Source: Pseudomonas oryzihabitans NBRC 102199
Lineage (GTDB): Bacteria; Pseudomonadota; Gammaproteobacteria; Pseudomonadales; Pseudomonadaceae
Direction of reading: 5' to 3'
DNA length: 64,000 nucleotides
Assembly (NCBI RefSeq): GCF_000730625.1
Contig: NZ_BBIT01000016.1
Span: forward strand, 1 to 64,000
Position numbers and translations under genes: made by a program
Part shown: piece after piece, positions 46,275-56,632 of the stretch
Layout: each line of letters opens with the position of its first letter
Numbering within the stretch: position 1 is the stretch's first letter
The notes under the pieces: generated by a model
Told to the model about the DNA's origin: nothing
Databases searched by the model: none
The model's input: only the letters and a program-made list of their open reading frames with translations

Positions 46275-48146
46275 ATGTCTGGAAAGCCCGCTGCTCGCCT
46301 GGGCGACGCCGTCGCCTGCCCCAAATGTGGTTCCACCGCCCTGGTCCAGGGCTCCGCCGATGTCACCTTCGATGGCCTGCCCGCCGCGACCCTCGGCCAT
46401 GCCTGCGGCTGTGGCGCGGCCCTGAGCGCCGCGGTCATCCCCAACGTCCTGATCAACGGCCGGCCTGCGGCGGTGCTCGGCAGCCTCACCAGCCATGGCG
46501 GCGTGGTGATCGGTGGTTCCGGCACCGTCATCATCGGCCTGGACGCAGGCGGCGCGGCCAAGGGCACCTGCGCAAGCCATGCAGGTGCTACCGGCCTGGC
46601 ACCGGGGCAGGGCAAGCCTTCGGCGCTGCGCGACCGGGAGCGACAGGGCAGCGAGGGACCGGCCAAGCGCCCGGACAGCGCGCCCGTCGCCAGGAATGAA
46701 GTCGCCGAACAGGCGGAGCGCCCGCTGGAACAGCGCATCACCCTGCGCATCGGCGTCTTCTTCGACGGTACCGGCAACAACCTCTTCAACGCCGCCACCG
46801 GCGCCGCCTGCCGGGCGGAAGAGCAGGGGTTTGATACCAATCAAGCCGAGAGCATCGCTCGGCACTGCCAGGCGTTCATGGGCAATCCGGACAGCAGTTA
46901 TGCCAACGCCGATACGAACATCGTGCGGTTGTATCGGCTCTATCAAGACGATACTCAGCGTGCCGTCGAGCAGGACGAAAAGTCAGCGGCTATTCCGGTC
47001 TATATCGAAGGTATCGGCACTCGGGCCGGACAACCTGATAGCGCCTTGTCCATGGGAACGGGCTTGAGTGCCAGTGGTGTGCTGGGATGTGTTCAGACGT
47101 TTCCAGTCGCGTTCGGTGAGCGCTACGATCAATTCAAGCGCATCAATCCCAATGTCGTCGTTGAAGCCATCAAATTCGATATTTTTGGCTTTAGCCGGGG
47201 TGCCGCGGCTGCACGCCACTTCGCAAACGAGGTGCTCAAGGCGGGCGGCGGTATTGCTGCGGCGGGTTTAGCCAGGTGCTTTTCGTGGCAGAGCGCTAAG
47301 GTCAGGCTCAACTTCATCGGACTATTCGATACCGTAACGGCGATAGCGGACCCCAGGCGTGGCGACTTTACCCCGACCAATATCGCCAACCCTGGCGTCA
47401 ACCTCTATCTGCCGGCAGGATGTGCCGACAAGGTGGTGCACCTGGTCGCACGTGACGAGCACCGGCGTAACTTCGCCCTTACCAGTGTTGCGCCCCAGCA
47501 TCAAGAAATTGCCCTGCCGGGTGCTCATGCCGACTTAGGTGGAGGCTATGCGCCCGAGATGACCGAGCGCCTGCTGTTGACGCGACCACGCGCCTCGCGA
47601 GAGCGCTATGGCACCGACAGCCAGGCGGCCTGGAGCTATCGCCAAGCCCAGCGGGAGCTGGCGCAGTTGCAACGAGAGCCCTGGTACGACCCAGGCTCCA
47701 CCACCTTGGCAATCGATACCTGGCGCAACAACTTGCCACGTACCCGCGGCGAGATGCCGGAAACCGAGGTTATCGCCGCGATCCGCCTGGAACGTCAGGT
47801 GCGCGGTGAGCTGTCCTTGGTCTACTTGCGTGTGATGCATCGCCTCGCCGTTGCCAACGGAGTGCTCCTGGCGGCCATCGATGAAGCTGATCCTGAATTA
47901 CGCCTGCCCGATGAGTTGAAGGAGATTGCTACCAAGCTGCAAGCCAACGTCCAGGGTGTTCCGCTGCATATCGACCAAGCTGAGGCTCGCCTGCTGTTCG
48001 GTCGCTATGTACATCTTTCCGCTCACTGGAACGCGCTATTGGGTAAAGACCTTAGCAACCTGGGCATCTTCTTCGTTAACGCCCCTACGGCCGCTGGTAA
48101 ACGCAACGTCTATCCCAACCGTCCCCAGGCAGGTTATCCCGAATGA
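46275..48146 (+). CDS. Type VI secretion effector: PAAR domain fused to DUF2235 (Tle1-like) lipase
   Basis: A 623-residue protein. Residues 1-95 form a PAAR-type spike-tip domain with cysteines (CPKCG, HACGCG) and repeated GxPAAxLG turns. From about 150 is DUF2235, starting LRIGVFFDGTGNN, with the lipase elbow FGFSRGAAAARH at about 303-315 (nucleophile Ser in GFSRG) and a DTV aspartate region (GLFDTVTAI). Tle1-type effectors cleave phospholipids of rival cells. The second half has visibly lower GC than its surroundings. The ATG follows AGGGAGA. The stop overlaps the immunity gene (ATGA). Confidence 0.88.
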   Translation: MSGKPAARLGDAVACPKCGSTALVQGSADVTFDGLPAATLGHACGCGAALSAAVIPNVLINGRPAAVLGSLTSHGGVVIGGSGTVIIGLDAGGAAKGTCASHAGATGLAPGQGKPSALRDRERQGSEGPAKRPDSAPVARNEVAEQAERPLEQRITLRIGVFFDGTGNNLFNAATGAACRAEEQGFDTNQAESIARHCQAFMGNPDSSYANADTNIVRLYRLYQDDTQRAVEQDEKSAAIPVYIEGIGTRAGQPDSALSMGTGLSASGVLGCVQTFPVAFGERYDQFKRINPNVVVEAIKFDIFGFSRGAAAARHFANEVLKAGGGIAAAGLARCFSWQSAKVRLNFIGLFDTVTAIADPRRGDFTPTNIANPGVNLYLPAGCADKVVHLVARDEHRRNFALTSVAPQHQEIALPGAHADLGGGYAPEMTERLLLTRPRASRERYGTDSQAAWSYRQAQRELAQLQREPWYDPGSTTLAIDTWRNNLPRTRGEMPETEVIAAIRLERQVRGELSLVYLRVMHRLAVANGVLLAAIDEADPELRLPDELKEIATKLQANVQGVPLHIDQAEARLLFGRYVHLSAHWNALLGKDLSNLGIFFVNAPTAAGKRNVYPNRPQAGYPE

Positions 48147-48829
48147 ATCGCTGGCTGCTGTGCCTTGTTCTCGCGCTCGGCCTCGCTGGCTGCCAATCCA
48201 GCGCCGTGCCAAAGCCTAAGCTTCCTTACGACGCTTGGTACCTGGGTTTTCTAGCACCCAATTACATGGAGGTCTGGTTGGAGTTGGCCAATGTCAGTGA
48301 CATCGATGGCCGCTTTTTTCCTAATGCCATGGGTGGCGTAGTTGCCATGGGACAGCCCGCGAGTCTGTCAGCGACTGCCAAGGGCTGGCCTAGGAGAATC
48401 GGGTCGGGCAAAGGCCTCTACATGACCGGGCTAGATCTGCCCTATATGGTAGCGCTGCGCTGGCAGTCAATGGTTGAGCCCCAAACCTATCAGGCGGTAT
48501 TCGCCATTCCCGCCTGGGCGCGGGCAAAAATGCTCGAACGCCTGCCAGCCGAGTGTCCGGTCAGTGGTCGCACTTCCGATTATCGCAAGGACCTCACCAT
48601 CGGCCTGGCGCCTGGCGGGGTGGTCAAGGTCTGGATCATGGGCCCCTGCCTCGACCCCATCGAGGTCCTGACCCTCCAGGCCGAGATCGAGCCCAAGGGG
48701 CCCTATGGCGGCAAATCCAACGGCAAGTACCGGCCGCTGTCGCCGGTGGTCAAGCGCTATGTCGACAAATACGGCGTCCCTTACGGCAGCTGGTGGGCGC
48801 CGATCCCCTACACCACGGTAGGGCCCTGA
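48143..48829 (+). CDS. DUF2931 lipoprotein, putative immunity protein for the Tle1-like effector
   Basis: A 228-residue lipoprotein with the lipobox LGLAGC at about residues 12-17 and a DUF2931-like body (YDAWYLGFLAPNYMEVWLE, then a C-terminal PYGSWWAPIP). DUF2931 proteins are often encoded beside type VI phospholipase effectors. The four-base overlap with the effector gene and the periplasm-facing location fit an immunity role, where it would block the toxin arriving in the periplasm. Immunity function is inferred, not shown. Confidence 0.8.
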   Translation: MNRWLLCLVLALGLAGCQSSAVPKPKLPYDAWYLGFLAPNYMEVWLELANVSDIDGRFFPNAMGGVVAMGQPASLSATAKGWPRRIGSGKGLYMTGLDLPYMVALRWQSMVEPQTYQAVFAIPAWARAKMLERLPAECPVSGRTSDYRKDLTIGLAPGGVVKVWIMGPCLDPIEVLTLQAEIEPKGPYGGKSNGKYRPLSPVVKRYVDKYGVPYGSWWAPIPYTTVGP

Positions 48830-48833
48830 GCGC

Positions 48834-49898
48834 CTAGCTTGCCGCGTGTCGCTGCAGCGCCCATTCCACGTGCTCGCGCACCAGGGGGGAGGGGTGTTCG
48901 CGCTGCAGCTTCAGGGCTTCCACCACCGGGATGCTGGTCGGGGCGTTGCCCAGGCCCACGGCCAGGTTGCGCAGCCAGCGCTCGTAGCCGGCGCGGCGTA
49001 GCGGCGAGCCTTCGGTGCGGCTGAGGAATTCGGCTTCGGTCCAGCGAAAGAGTTCGGCCAGACTGGCGCTGTCCAGACTGTGGCGTGGCTGGAAATCGCC
49101 TTCGGCGGTGGGCTTGGCGAAGCGGTTCCAGGGGCAGACCAGCTGGCAGTCGTCGCAGCCGAAGACCCGGTTGCCGATCAAGGGGCGCAGCTCCGGCGGA
49201 ATGCTGCCCTTGAACTCGATGGTCAGGTAGGAAATGCAGCGCCGGGCGTCGAGCTGATAGGGGCCGACGAAGGCCTGGGTCGGGCAGATGTCCAGGCAGG
49301 CGCGGCAGGTGCCGCAGTGGTCACGCGGGGTGGGTTCGTCCACCGGCAGCGGCACGTCGACGAAGAGTTCGCCGAGAAAGAACCAGCTGCCGGCCTTGCG
49401 ATTGAGCACCAGGGTGTTCTTGCCGATCCAGCCCAGGCCGGCCTGTTCGGCGATGGCCTTTTCCAGCACCGGCGCGCTGTCGACGAAGGCGCGATAGCCG
49501 AAGGGGCCGATCTCGCCCTGGATGCGCTCGGCCAGGTGCTGCAGGCGCTTGCGGATCAGCTTGTGATAGTCGCGGCCCAGGGCGTAGCGCGAAACGTAGG
49601 CGGCCGCGCCGTCGGCCAGGCGCTCGCTCATGCGCGTGTCGCCGGGCAGGTAATCCATCCGCAGGGAAATCACCCTCAGGGTCCCCGGCACCAGTTCGGC
49701 CGGTCGCGAACGTTTGCTGCCGTGCGCGGCCATATAGTCCATCTCGCCATGGAAACCGGCGGCCAGCCAGCGCTCCAGATGTTCCTCGTGACGTGCCAGA
49801 TCCAGCCCGGCAATGCCGGTCTGCTGAAAGCCCAATTCCCGACCCCAGGTCTTGATGAGGTCGGCCAGGGCGGCGAGATCGAGAGCGACAGCGGACAT
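48834..49898 (-). CDS. queG: Epoxyqueuosine reductase
   Basis: A 354-residue cobalamin- and iron-sulfur enzyme that reduces epoxyqueuosine in tRNA to queuosine. Two Fe-S clusters are marked by CGTCRACLDICPTQAF (near 190) and CDDCQLVCPWN (near 240). FVDSAPVLEKAIAEQAGLGWIGKNT contains the active-site region. The start is the ATG at 49898; the frame continues upstream over the divergent nnrD start and is not needed. It is convergent with the immunity gene, 4 bases away. Confidence 0.96.
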   Translation of the reverse strand: MSAVALDLAALADLIKTWGRELGFQQTGIAGLDLARHEEHLERWLAAGFHGEMDYMAAHGSKRSRPAELVPGTLRVISLRMDYLPGDTRMSERLADGAAAYVSRYALGRDYHKLIRKRLQHLAERIQGEIGPFGYRAFVDSAPVLEKAIAEQAGLGWIGKNTLVLNRKAGSWFFLGELFVDVPLPVDEPTPRDHCGTCRACLDICPTQAFVGPYQLDARRCISYLTIEFKGSIPPELRPLIGNRVFGCDDCQLVCPWNRFAKPTAEGDFQPRHSLDSASLAELFRWTEAEFLSRTEGSPLRRAGYERWLRNLAVGLGNAPTSIPVVEALKLQREHPSPLVREHVEWALQRHAAS

Positions 49899-49959
49899 CG
49901 ACGGGAACGCACAGGCAGGAGGGCCGCCTATTTTGCCAGACTCCGGAGGCTTTCCCAGC

Positions 49960-51447
49960 ATGCACGACGAACTGCCGTTCCAGCTCTACAGCGCCCAGCA
50001 GGTGCGGGATCTCGACGCCCAACTGATCGCCGGCGGTCTGCCCGGCCTCGAGTTGATGAGACGCGCGGCGGCCGCGGCCTGGCGCTCGTTGCGCCACGGC
50101 TGGCCCCATGCCGGCGCTCTCTGCGTGCTGGCCGGCGGTGGCAACAACGCCGGCGACGGTTATCTGGTCGCGGCGCTGGCGCGCAAGGCCGGCTGGCAGG
50201 CACGGGTCTGGCACCTGGCCGATCCGACCGGACTCCAGGGCGATGCCGCCCTGGCCCATGCCGAGGCCCTGGCCGCCGGCGTGGACATCCAGCCCTGGCG
50301 CGCGGATGCCCCGCTGGAGGGTCTGGTGGTCGATGCCCTGCTGGGCACCGGCCTCAAGGGCGCGGCGCGCGAGCCCTATGCCGCGGCCATCGAACGGATC
50401 AACGCCAGCGAATTGCCGGTGGTGGCCATCGACCTCCCTTCCGGACTGGATGCCGACACCGGCGCCGCGGCGGGCCCTCTGGTGCGCGCCGATCTGACCA
50501 TCACCTTCATCGGCCTCAAGCTCGGCCTGTTCACCGGCAAGGGGCCTGACCATGTCGGCAGTCTGGTGTTCGAGCCGCTGATGGAGGAACCGCAGAATCC
50601 CGCCCACGCCACCGCCCAGCGGCTGGCGCCCGGCAACCTGCCGCGGCTGGCCAGGCGCCCGCTCAATGCGCACAAGGGGCAGTACGGCCATCTGCTGGTG
50701 ATTGGCGGCGACGAAGGCACCGGTGGCGCAGCCATCATGACCAGCGAGGCGGCGCTGCGCTGCGGCCCCGGCATGCTCAGCCTGGCGACCCGGCCCTCCA
50801 ATGTCACCGCGGTGCTGGCGCGGCGGCCGGAGGTCATGGTCGCCGGGGTGCATTCCAGTTTCGCCGTGCTGGAACTGGCCAAGAAGGCCGATGTGCTCGC
50901 CGTCGGGCCGGGCCTGGGGCAGGGCGCCTGGGGCAAGGCCCTGGCCAGTGCCGCCGCAACGCTGGACGCGGTCCAGGTCTGGGACGCCGATGCCCTCAAC
51001 CTGCTGGCCGCCGGGGTGGTCCAGGCGCCGCGCGGGCCCTGGGTGATGACGCCCCATCCGGGCGAGGCGGCGCGGCTGCTGGAGGTCTCGATCAAGGACA
51101 TCGAAGCCGATCGTCCCGGTTGCGCCCGCGAACTGGCGCGGCGCTATGGCGGCGTGGCGCTGCTCAAGGGCTTCGGTACCCTGATCGCCCATCCGGACGG
51201 TCGCATGGCGCTGTGCGGCGAGGGTCATCCGGCGATGGCTACCGGTGGCCTGGGGGACATCCTCACCGGTATCATCGCCGCCCTGCTGGGGCAGGGGCTG
51301 GCGCCCTTCGAGGCCGCCTGCCTGGGCGCCTGGCTGCACGGCCGTGCCGGCGCCGAGCTGGGTCGCCAGGGCCGCGGTCTCGCCGCCAGCGATCTGCCCC
51401 CGGTCGCCCGCCAGTTGCTCGAGGAACTCCAGCCATGCCTGAACTGA
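49960..51447 (+). CDS. nnrD: Bifunctional NAD(P)H-hydrate epimerase / ADP-dependent dehydratase
   Basis: A 495-residue fusion repairing hydrated NAD(P)H. The N-terminal epimerase (about 1-215) has [17 protein letters not shown] and [11 protein letters not shown]. The C-terminal kinase-fold dehydratase (about 230-490) has [26 protein letters not shown] and the conserved [19 protein letters not shown]. The ATG at 49960 is preceded by CGGAGG. Its end overlaps tsaE by 13 bases, starting the nnrD-tsaE-amiB-mutL block. Confidence 0.96.
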   Translation: MHDELPFQLYSAQQVRDLDAQLIAGGLPGLELMRRAAAAAWRSLRHGWPHAGALCVLAGGGNNAGDGYLVAALARKAGWQARVWHLADPTGLQGDAALAHAEALAAGVDIQPWRADAPLEGLVVDALLGTGLKGAAREPYAAAIERINASELPVVAIDLPSGLDADTGAAAGPLVRADLTITFIGLKLGLFTGKGPDHVGSLVFEPLMEEPQNPAHATAQRLAPGNLPRLARRPLNAHKGQYGHLLVIGGDEGTGGAAIMTSEAALRCGPGMLSLATRPSNVTAVLARRPEVMVAGVHSSFAVLELAKKADVLAVGPGLGQGAWGKALASAAATLDAVQVWDADALNLLAAGVVQAPRGPWVMTPHPGEAARLLEVSIKDIEADRPGCARELARRYGGVALLKGFGTLIAHPDGRMALCGEGHPAMATGGLGDILTGIIAALLGQGLAPFEAACLGAWLHGRAGAELGRQGRGLAASDLPPVARQLLEELQPCLN

Positions 51448-51896
51448 CCCTGCACGCCGCCGACGAAGACGCCATGTACGCCCTGGGTGCCCGCCTGGCC
51501 CAGGCCAGCGGCGGTCGTGGCGTACTCTATCTGCACGGCGATCTGGGCGCCGGCAAGACCACCCTGTCGCGGGGCATCCTGCGTGGCCTCGGCCACACCG
51601 GGGCGGTGAAGAGTCCCACCTTCACCCTGGTCGAGCCCTACGAACTGGCCAGTGGCGCGGTCTATCACTTCGATCTCTATCGCCTGGCCGATCCGGAAGA
51701 ACTGGAATTCATGGGGATTCGCGACTACTTCACACCCGAGGCCTTGTGCCTGGTGGAATGGCCCGAGCGCGGTCAGGGCTTTTTGCCAAAGCCGGACCTG
51801 GACATTACCATTACGCCACGCGCCGACGGCCGTGATCTGCGCCTGACTAGTCATGGCGCTCACGGCGAGGCCTGGTGCGCCGCCCTCGCGCCCTAG
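51435..51896 (+). CDS. tsaE: tRNA threonylcarbamoyladenosine biosynthesis ATPase
   Basis: A 153-residue P-loop ATPase needed, with TsaB, TsaC and TsaD, to make t6A on tRNAs reading ANN codons. The Walker A motif is [13 protein letters not shown] near residue 35, followed by [10 protein letters not shown] and [16 protein letters not shown]. The ATG at 51435 lies inside the end of nnrD; the open frame before it is noncoding. Confidence 0.96.
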   Translation: MPELTLHAADEDAMYALGARLAQASGGRGVLYLHGDLGAGKTTLSRGILRGLGHTGAVKSPTFTLVEPYELASGAVYHFDLYRLADPEELEFMGIRDYFTPEALCLVEWPERGQGFLPKPDLDITITPRADGRDLRLTSHGAHGEAWCAALAP

Positions 51897-51934
51897 GCGC
51901 CGATCCCTCGTTCTCCAGCTATACGGTCGCAGGC

Positions 51935-53365
51935 ATGCGCAAGCGTTTTTTCAGGTCGGGACTCGGCCTGTTGTTGTTGATTCTCAGCAGTCAGCTGCTG
52001 GCCGCCACCCAGATCAAGGGCATGCGCGTCTGGCGTGCGCCCGACAACACCCGTCTGGTGTTCGATCTGACCGGCCCGGTCAAGGCCAGCGTCTTCACCC
52101 TCAGTGCCCCGGATCGCATCGTCATCGACCTGTCCGGCGCGCAGCTCGACGGTGGATTGAACGAAAAGCCGCTGCGCAACACCCCCATCACTGGTCTGCG
52201 CGCGGCCCAGCGTTCGCCGGGCGAGGTGCGCCTGGTGCTGGACACCAAGGGTGCCCTGACGCCCAAGAGCTTTACCCTGGCGCCCAACAAGGAATACGGC
52301 AATCGCCTGGTGGTCGACCTCTACGACCAGGGCACCGATCCCGCCACCAGCGACATTCCCGCCACCGTCACGCCCAATCTGCCGGCTACGCCGGTGACCC
52401 CGGCGCAGCCGGCGACCCGTTTGCCGTCCAGCCCCAGCGGCAAGCGCGACGTGGTGGTGGTGATCGACCCCGGCCACGGCGGCGAAGACCCGGGTGCCAT
52501 CGGTCGCGGTCGGTTGTACGAGAAGAACGTGGTACTGGCCATCGCCAAGCAGTTGCAGGCCAATCTCAATCGGCAGAAGGGCTTTCGCGCCGAGCTGACC
52601 CGCACCAGCGACTACTTCATCCCGTTGCGCCAGCGGCAGATCATCGCCCGCAAGAAGGGCGCCGACCTGTTCATTTCGATTCACGCCGATTCGGCGCCCA
52701 GTGCCAGCGCCGAGGGCGTTACCGTCTTCGCCCTGTCCCAGCGCGGCGCCACCTCCGAGGCGGCGCGCTGGCTGGCCGATGCGGAAAACCGCTCCGACCA
52801 GGTCGGCGGGGTGTCCGATGCCCTGGACAACAAGGATCCCATGCTCGCCGGGGTGCTCATGGACCTGTCCATGACCGCCACCGTGGCCTCCAGCCTGGAG
52901 GTCGGCCAGACCATCCTCAGCCAAGTCGGGCGCGCCACCAAGCTCTTGCACACGCGGGTGGAGCAGGCCGGCTTCATGGTGCTGAAGTCGCCGGACATCC
53001 CCTCGATCCTGGTGGAAACCGGCTTCATCACCAATGCCAACGAATCGGCCAAGCTGGCCAGTCCGGCGCACCAGGGGCTGCTCGCCCGGCAGATCCAGGC
53101 CGGTATCGTGCAGTACTTCCAGCACCGTCCACCGCCCGGCACCTACCTGGCCTGGCAGCGTGAACAGCGGGGCGACAAGGTCGGCAGCGTGCGCGGCTTC
53201 GATCAGCACCGGGTGCAGCCCGGCGAAAGCCTGAGCCTCATCGCCCGTCGCTATGACGTCGATCTCTCCACCCTGCGGGCGGCCAATGGGCTGCGTGGTA
53301 ATCGCATCCGCTCCGGCCAGGTATTGACCATCCCCACCCACGAACTGGCGGCCAGCAATGACTGA
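51935..53365 (+). CDS. amiB: N-acetylmuramoyl-L-alanine amidase with LysM domain
   Basis: A 476-residue periplasmic amidase that splits septal peptidoglycan for daughter-cell separation. It has a signal peptide (about 1-24), an AMIN domain (~25-135), and a zinc amidase_3 domain with [16 protein letters not shown] (near 175) and [15 protein letters not shown]-terminal LysM follows ([20 protein letters not shown]). The ATG at 51935 gives the signal peptide; an earlier in-frame GTG at 51875, inside tsaE, would put 20 residues before it. The end overlaps mutL. Confidence 0.95.
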   Translation: MRKRFFRSGLGLLLLILSSQLLAATQIKGMRVWRAPDNTRLVFDLTGPVKASVFTLSAPDRIVIDLSGAQLDGGLNEKPLRNTPITGLRAAQRSPGEVRLVLDTKGALTPKSFTLAPNKEYGNRLVVDLYDQGTDPATSDIPATVTPNLPATPVTPAQPATRLPSSPSGKRDVVVVIDPGHGGEDPGAIGRGRLYEKNVVLAIAKQLQANLNRQKGFRAELTRTSDYFIPLRQRQIIARKKGADLFISIHADSAPSASAEGVTVFALSQRGATSEAARWLADAENRSDQVGGVSDALDNKDPMLAGVLMDLSMTATVASSLEVGQTILSQVGRATKLLHTRVEQAGFMVLKSPDIPSILVETGFITNANESAKLASPAHQGLLARQIQAGIVQYFQHRPPPGTYLAWQREQRGDKVGSVRGFDQHRVQPGESLSLIARRYDVDLSTLRAANGLRGNRIRSGQVLTIPTHELAASND

Positions 53366-55256
53366 ACCCCGGCGCATCCAGCTGCTCAGCCCGCGGCTGT
53401 CCAACCAGATCGCCGCCGGCGAGGTGGTCGAACGACCCGCCTCGGTGGCCAAGGAGCTGCTGGAGAACAGCCTGGACGCCGGGGCCCGGCGCATCGATAT
53501 CGAGGTGGAGCAGGGCGGGGTCAAGCTGCTGCGCATCCGCGACGACGGCCATGGCATCCCGCCGGACGACCTGCATCTGGCCCTGGCGCGCCATGCCACC
53601 AGCAAGATCTACCACCTGGACGAACTGGAAAGCGTCACCAGCCTGGGCTTTCGCGGTGAGGCCCTGGCGTCGGTCAGTTCGGTGTCGCGCCTCACCCTGA
53701 CCTCGCGCTTTCGCGGCGAAGACCAGGCCTGGCAGGTGGAGACCGAAGGCCGCGAGATGCAACCGCGGGTGCAGCCCGCCGCCCATCCCCAGGGCACCTC
53801 GGTGGAGGTGCGCGACCTGTTCTTCAATACCCCGGCGCGACGCAAGTTCCTGCGCGCCGAAAAGACCGAATTCGATCACCTGCAGGAAGTGGTGCGGCGC
53901 CTGGCGCTGGCGCGCTTCGACGTCGGCTTTCATCTGAGACACAACGGCAAGAGCGTGCTGGCCCTGCATCCGGCGGGCGATCCTCAGAGCCAGGGTCGGC
54001 GGGTCGGCGCGGTCTGCAGTCCGGCCTTTCTCGAGCAGGCTCTGCCGCTGGAACACGAGCGCAACGGCCTGCGCCTCTGGGGCTGGGTCGGCCTGCCGAC
54101 CTTTTCGCGCAGCCAGGCGGATCTGCAGTACTTCTACGTCAACGGCCGCATGGTGCGCGACAAGCTGGTCGCCCATGCCGTACGCCAGGCCTATCGCGAC
54201 GTCCTCTACAACGGTCGCCACCCGGCCTTCGTGCTGTTCCTGGAAGTGGATCCGGCGGCGGTGGACGTCAACGTCCACCCCACCAAGCACGAGGTGCGCT
54301 TCCGCGACAGCCGCCAGGTGCACGACTTTCTCTACGGCACCCTGCACCGGGCACTTGGCGACATCCGCCCGGATGACCAGCTCGCCGTGGTGGCGCCCAC
54401 CGCACCGACGCCGCTGAGCGGTCCGGCCGCCGGTGAATTCGGCCCCCAGGGCGAGATGCGCCTGGCTGCCGCCGTGTTGCACGACAGCCCTGCGCCGCCG
54501 GCCCAGCCCTTCGCCGGTGGCGGCGGTTCGGGTGGTGCCGCGCACTACAGTCCTGCCCCGCAGCCCTATGCCGGCGCGCCGGTGGCCGAGGTGCAGAGCG
54601 CCTACAAGGCTTTCTTCGCGCCGCTGCCGGAGGGTGCCGAGGCCGCGGCCCTGCCCGCGGAGCAGGGCGACGTGCCGCCGCTGGGCTATGCCCTGGCGCA
54701 GCTCAAGGGCATCTACATCCTGGCCGAGAACGCCCAGGGCCTGATCCTGGTGGACATGCACGCCGCCCACGAGCGCATCACCTACGAACGACTCAAGGTG
54801 GCCATGGTCAGCGAAGGCCTGCGCGGCCAGCCGCTCTTGGTGCCGGAGTCCCTGGCCGTCAGCGAGCGCGAGGCCGACTGCGCCGAAGAGCATGGCCAGT
54901 GGTTCGAGCGCCTCGGCTTCGAACTGCAGCGCCTGGGTCCCGAGACCCTCGCCATCCGCCAGATCCCCGCCCTGCTCAAGCAGGCCCAGGCGGCGCGGCT
55001 GGTGCAGGACGTGCTCGCCGACCTGCTGGACTATGGCACCAGCGATCGCATCCAGGCGCACCTCAACGAATTGCTCGGCACCATGGCCTGCCACGGCTCG
55101 GTACGGGCCAACCGGCGGCTGACCCTGCCGGAAATGAATGCCCTGCTGCGCGACATGGAAACCACCGAGCGCAGCGGCCAGTGCAACCACGGTCGTCCCA
55201 CCTGGGCCCAGCTCAGCCTGGACGATCTGGACAAACTCTTCCTGCGCGGCCGCTGA
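53358..55256 (+). CDS. mutL: DNA mismatch repair protein MutL
   Basis: A 632-residue GHKL ATPase linking MutS to strand removal. The N-terminal motifs are [21 protein letters not shown] and [11 protein letters not shown]; the C-terminal dimer domain begins near 430 after a Gly/Ala/Pro linker. The C-terminus keeps [13 protein letters not shown] and QCNHGRPTW, metal-site motifs of endonuclease-type MutL, as in P. aeruginosa. Whether it cuts DNA cannot be judged here. It overlaps amiB by 8 bases. Confidence 0.97.
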   Translation: MTEPRRIQLLSPRLSNQIAAGEVVERPASVAKELLENSLDAGARRIDIEVEQGGVKLLRIRDDGHGIPPDDLHLALARHATSKIYHLDELESVTSLGFRGEALASVSSVSRLTLTSRFRGEDQAWQVETEGREMQPRVQPAAHPQGTSVEVRDLFFNTPARRKFLRAEKTEFDHLQEVVRRLALARFDVGFHLRHNGKSVLALHPAGDPQSQGRRVGAVCSPAFLEQALPLEHERNGLRLWGWVGLPTFSRSQADLQYFYVNGRMVRDKLVAHAVRQAYRDVLYNGRHPAFVLFLEVDPAAVDVNVHPTKHEVRFRDSRQVHDFLYGTLHRALGDIRPDDQLAVVAPTAPTPLSGPAAGEFGPQGEMRLAAAVLHDSPAPPAQPFAGGGGSGGAAHYSPAPQPYAGAPVAEVQSAYKAFFAPLPEGAEAAALPAEQGDVPPLGYALAQLKGIYILAENAQGLILVDMHAAHERITYERLKVAMVSEGLRGQPLLVPESLAVSEREADCAEEHGQWFERLGFELQRLGPETLAIRQIPALLKQAQAARLVQDVLADLLDYGTSDRIQAHLNELLGTMACHGSVRANRRLTLPEMNALLRDMETTERSGQCNHGRPTWAQLSLDDLDKLFLRGR

Positions 55257-55298
55257 CCGCCCGCCGCGCCCTGCGCGGCGCCCCTTCGAGAATCCGCA

Positions 55299-56279
55299 AT
55301 GACCGCCCCTCTGCCGCCCGCCATCTTTCTCATGGGGCCGACCGCCTCCGGCAAGACCGATCTCGCCATCGAGCTGGCGCGGCTGCTGCCCATCGAGCTG
55401 ATCAGCGTGGATTCGGCGCTCATCTATCGCGGCATGGACATAGGCACCGCCAAGCCCAGCGCCGAGCTGCTGGCCGCCCATCCGCACCGGCTGGTGGACA
55501 TCCGCGACCCCGCCGAGAGCTATTCCGCCGCCGAATTTCGCGCCGATGCCCTGGCGGCCATGGCCGAGATCACCGCGGCCGGACGCATCCCGCTGCTGGT
55601 GGGTGGCACCATGCTCTACTTCAAGGCCCTGCTCGAAGGCCTGGCCGACATGCCCGGTGCCGACGCCGAGGTGCGGGCCGAGATCGAGGCGCTGGCGGCC
55701 ACGGCCGGCTGGGGCGAGATCCACCGGCAACTGGCCGAGGTCGATCCGGTATCGGCCGCGCGCATCCATCCCAACGATCCCCAGCGCCTCCTGCGCGCCC
55801 TCGAGGTGTATCGCGTCAGCGGCCAGTCGATGACCGAGCACCGCGCGCTGCAATTGCGCGCCAATGCCGATTCGAACGGGGCGCCCCAGACGCAATTACC
55901 CTATACTGTGGCCCAATTGATCCTGGCGCCCGGCCGGCGTGAGGTGCTCCATGCGCGTATCGCCGAGCGCTTCAGCCTGATGCTGGAACAGGGCTTCATC
56001 GACGAAGTCTCAGCCTTGCGGGAACGTCCCGATTTGCATCCTGGTCTGCCGTCCATGCGATCCGTAGGCTATCGTCAGGTGTGGGAGTTCCTGGAAGGGG
56101 GTTGCACGCGGGAAGAGATGGTGGCGCGTGGCGTTGCGGCGACGCGGCAGTTGGCGAAGCGGCAGTTGACCTGGTTGCGTGGCTGGCCCGCCGCACACAC
56201 CTTCGACAGCCTGGCTTGTGACAATCTGCCGCGGATCTTGAAATGCCTGGCCGGTGACACCATATCGCCCCGCAGCTGA
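55299..56279 (+). CDS. miaA: tRNA dimethylallyltransferase
   Basis: A 326-residue enzyme that adds dimethylallyl to A37 of tRNAs reading UNN codons. The P-loop is [17 protein letters not shown], then [19 protein letters not shown] and [12 protein letters not shown]. The C-terminal part has [13 protein letters not shown] and [14 protein letters not shown]. The ATG is at 55299, 42 bases after mutL, and hfq follows, an order conserved in proteobacteria. Confidence 0.97.
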   Translation: MTAPLPPAIFLMGPTASGKTDLAIELARLLPIELISVDSALIYRGMDIGTAKPSAELLAAHPHRLVDIRDPAESYSAAEFRADALAAMAEITAAGRIPLLVGGTMLYFKALLEGLADMPGADAEVRAEIEALAATAGWGEIHRQLAEVDPVSAARIHPNDPQRLLRALEVYRVSGQSMTEHRALQLRANADSNGAPQTQLPYTVAQLILAPGRREVLHARIAERFSLMLEQGFIDEVSALRERPDLHPGLPSMRSVGYRQVWEFLEGGCTREEMVARGVAATRQLAKRQLTWLRGWPAAHTFDSLACDNLPRILKCLAGDTISPRS

Positions 56280-56366
56280 ATCGTTTTTGTCCGCGTGTCC
56301 ATGGTGGGCAGCGGAAACTGGCATGTCGCCAGATCGATATTTTCATTTCCTTAGGAGAGCGACACG

Positions 56367-56612
56367 ATGTCAAAAGGGCATTCGCTACAAGACCCTTACC
56401 TGAACACCCTGCGTAAAGAGCGCGTTCCGGTTTCCATCTATCTCGTCAACGGTATCAAGCTGCAGGGTCAGATCGAGTCCTTCGACCAGTTCGTGATTCT
56501 GCTCAAGAACACCGTCAGCCAGATGGTCTACAAGCATGCAATCTCCACCGTGGTGCCGAGCCGCCCGGTCCGTCTGCCCAGCTCCGAGACGAGCGAGTCG
56601 GATAGCGAATAA
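56367..56612 (+). CDS. hfq: RNA-binding protein Hfq
   Basis: An 81-residue hexameric Sm-like chaperone for small RNA-mRNA pairing. The Sm1 motif is [20 protein letters not shown] and Sm2 is [14 protein letters not shown]. The short, acidic C-tail ([10 protein letters not shown]) is the short form typical of Pseudomonas. The ATG follows TTAGGAGAG. The 87 bases after miaA may hold a separate promoter, but none is clear. Confidence 0.98.
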   Translation: MSKGHSLQDPYLNTLRKERVPVSIYLVNGIKLQGQIESFDQFVILLKNTVSQMVYKHAISTVVPSRPVRLPSSETSESDSE

Positions 56613-56632
56613 ATAACGAGAGGAGCGCCCTG

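Noticed and set aside
53238-55895. Long minus-strand open frame opposite mutL and miaA
   Set aside because: A shadow of GC-rich coding sequence with no recognisable domain or ribosome site.
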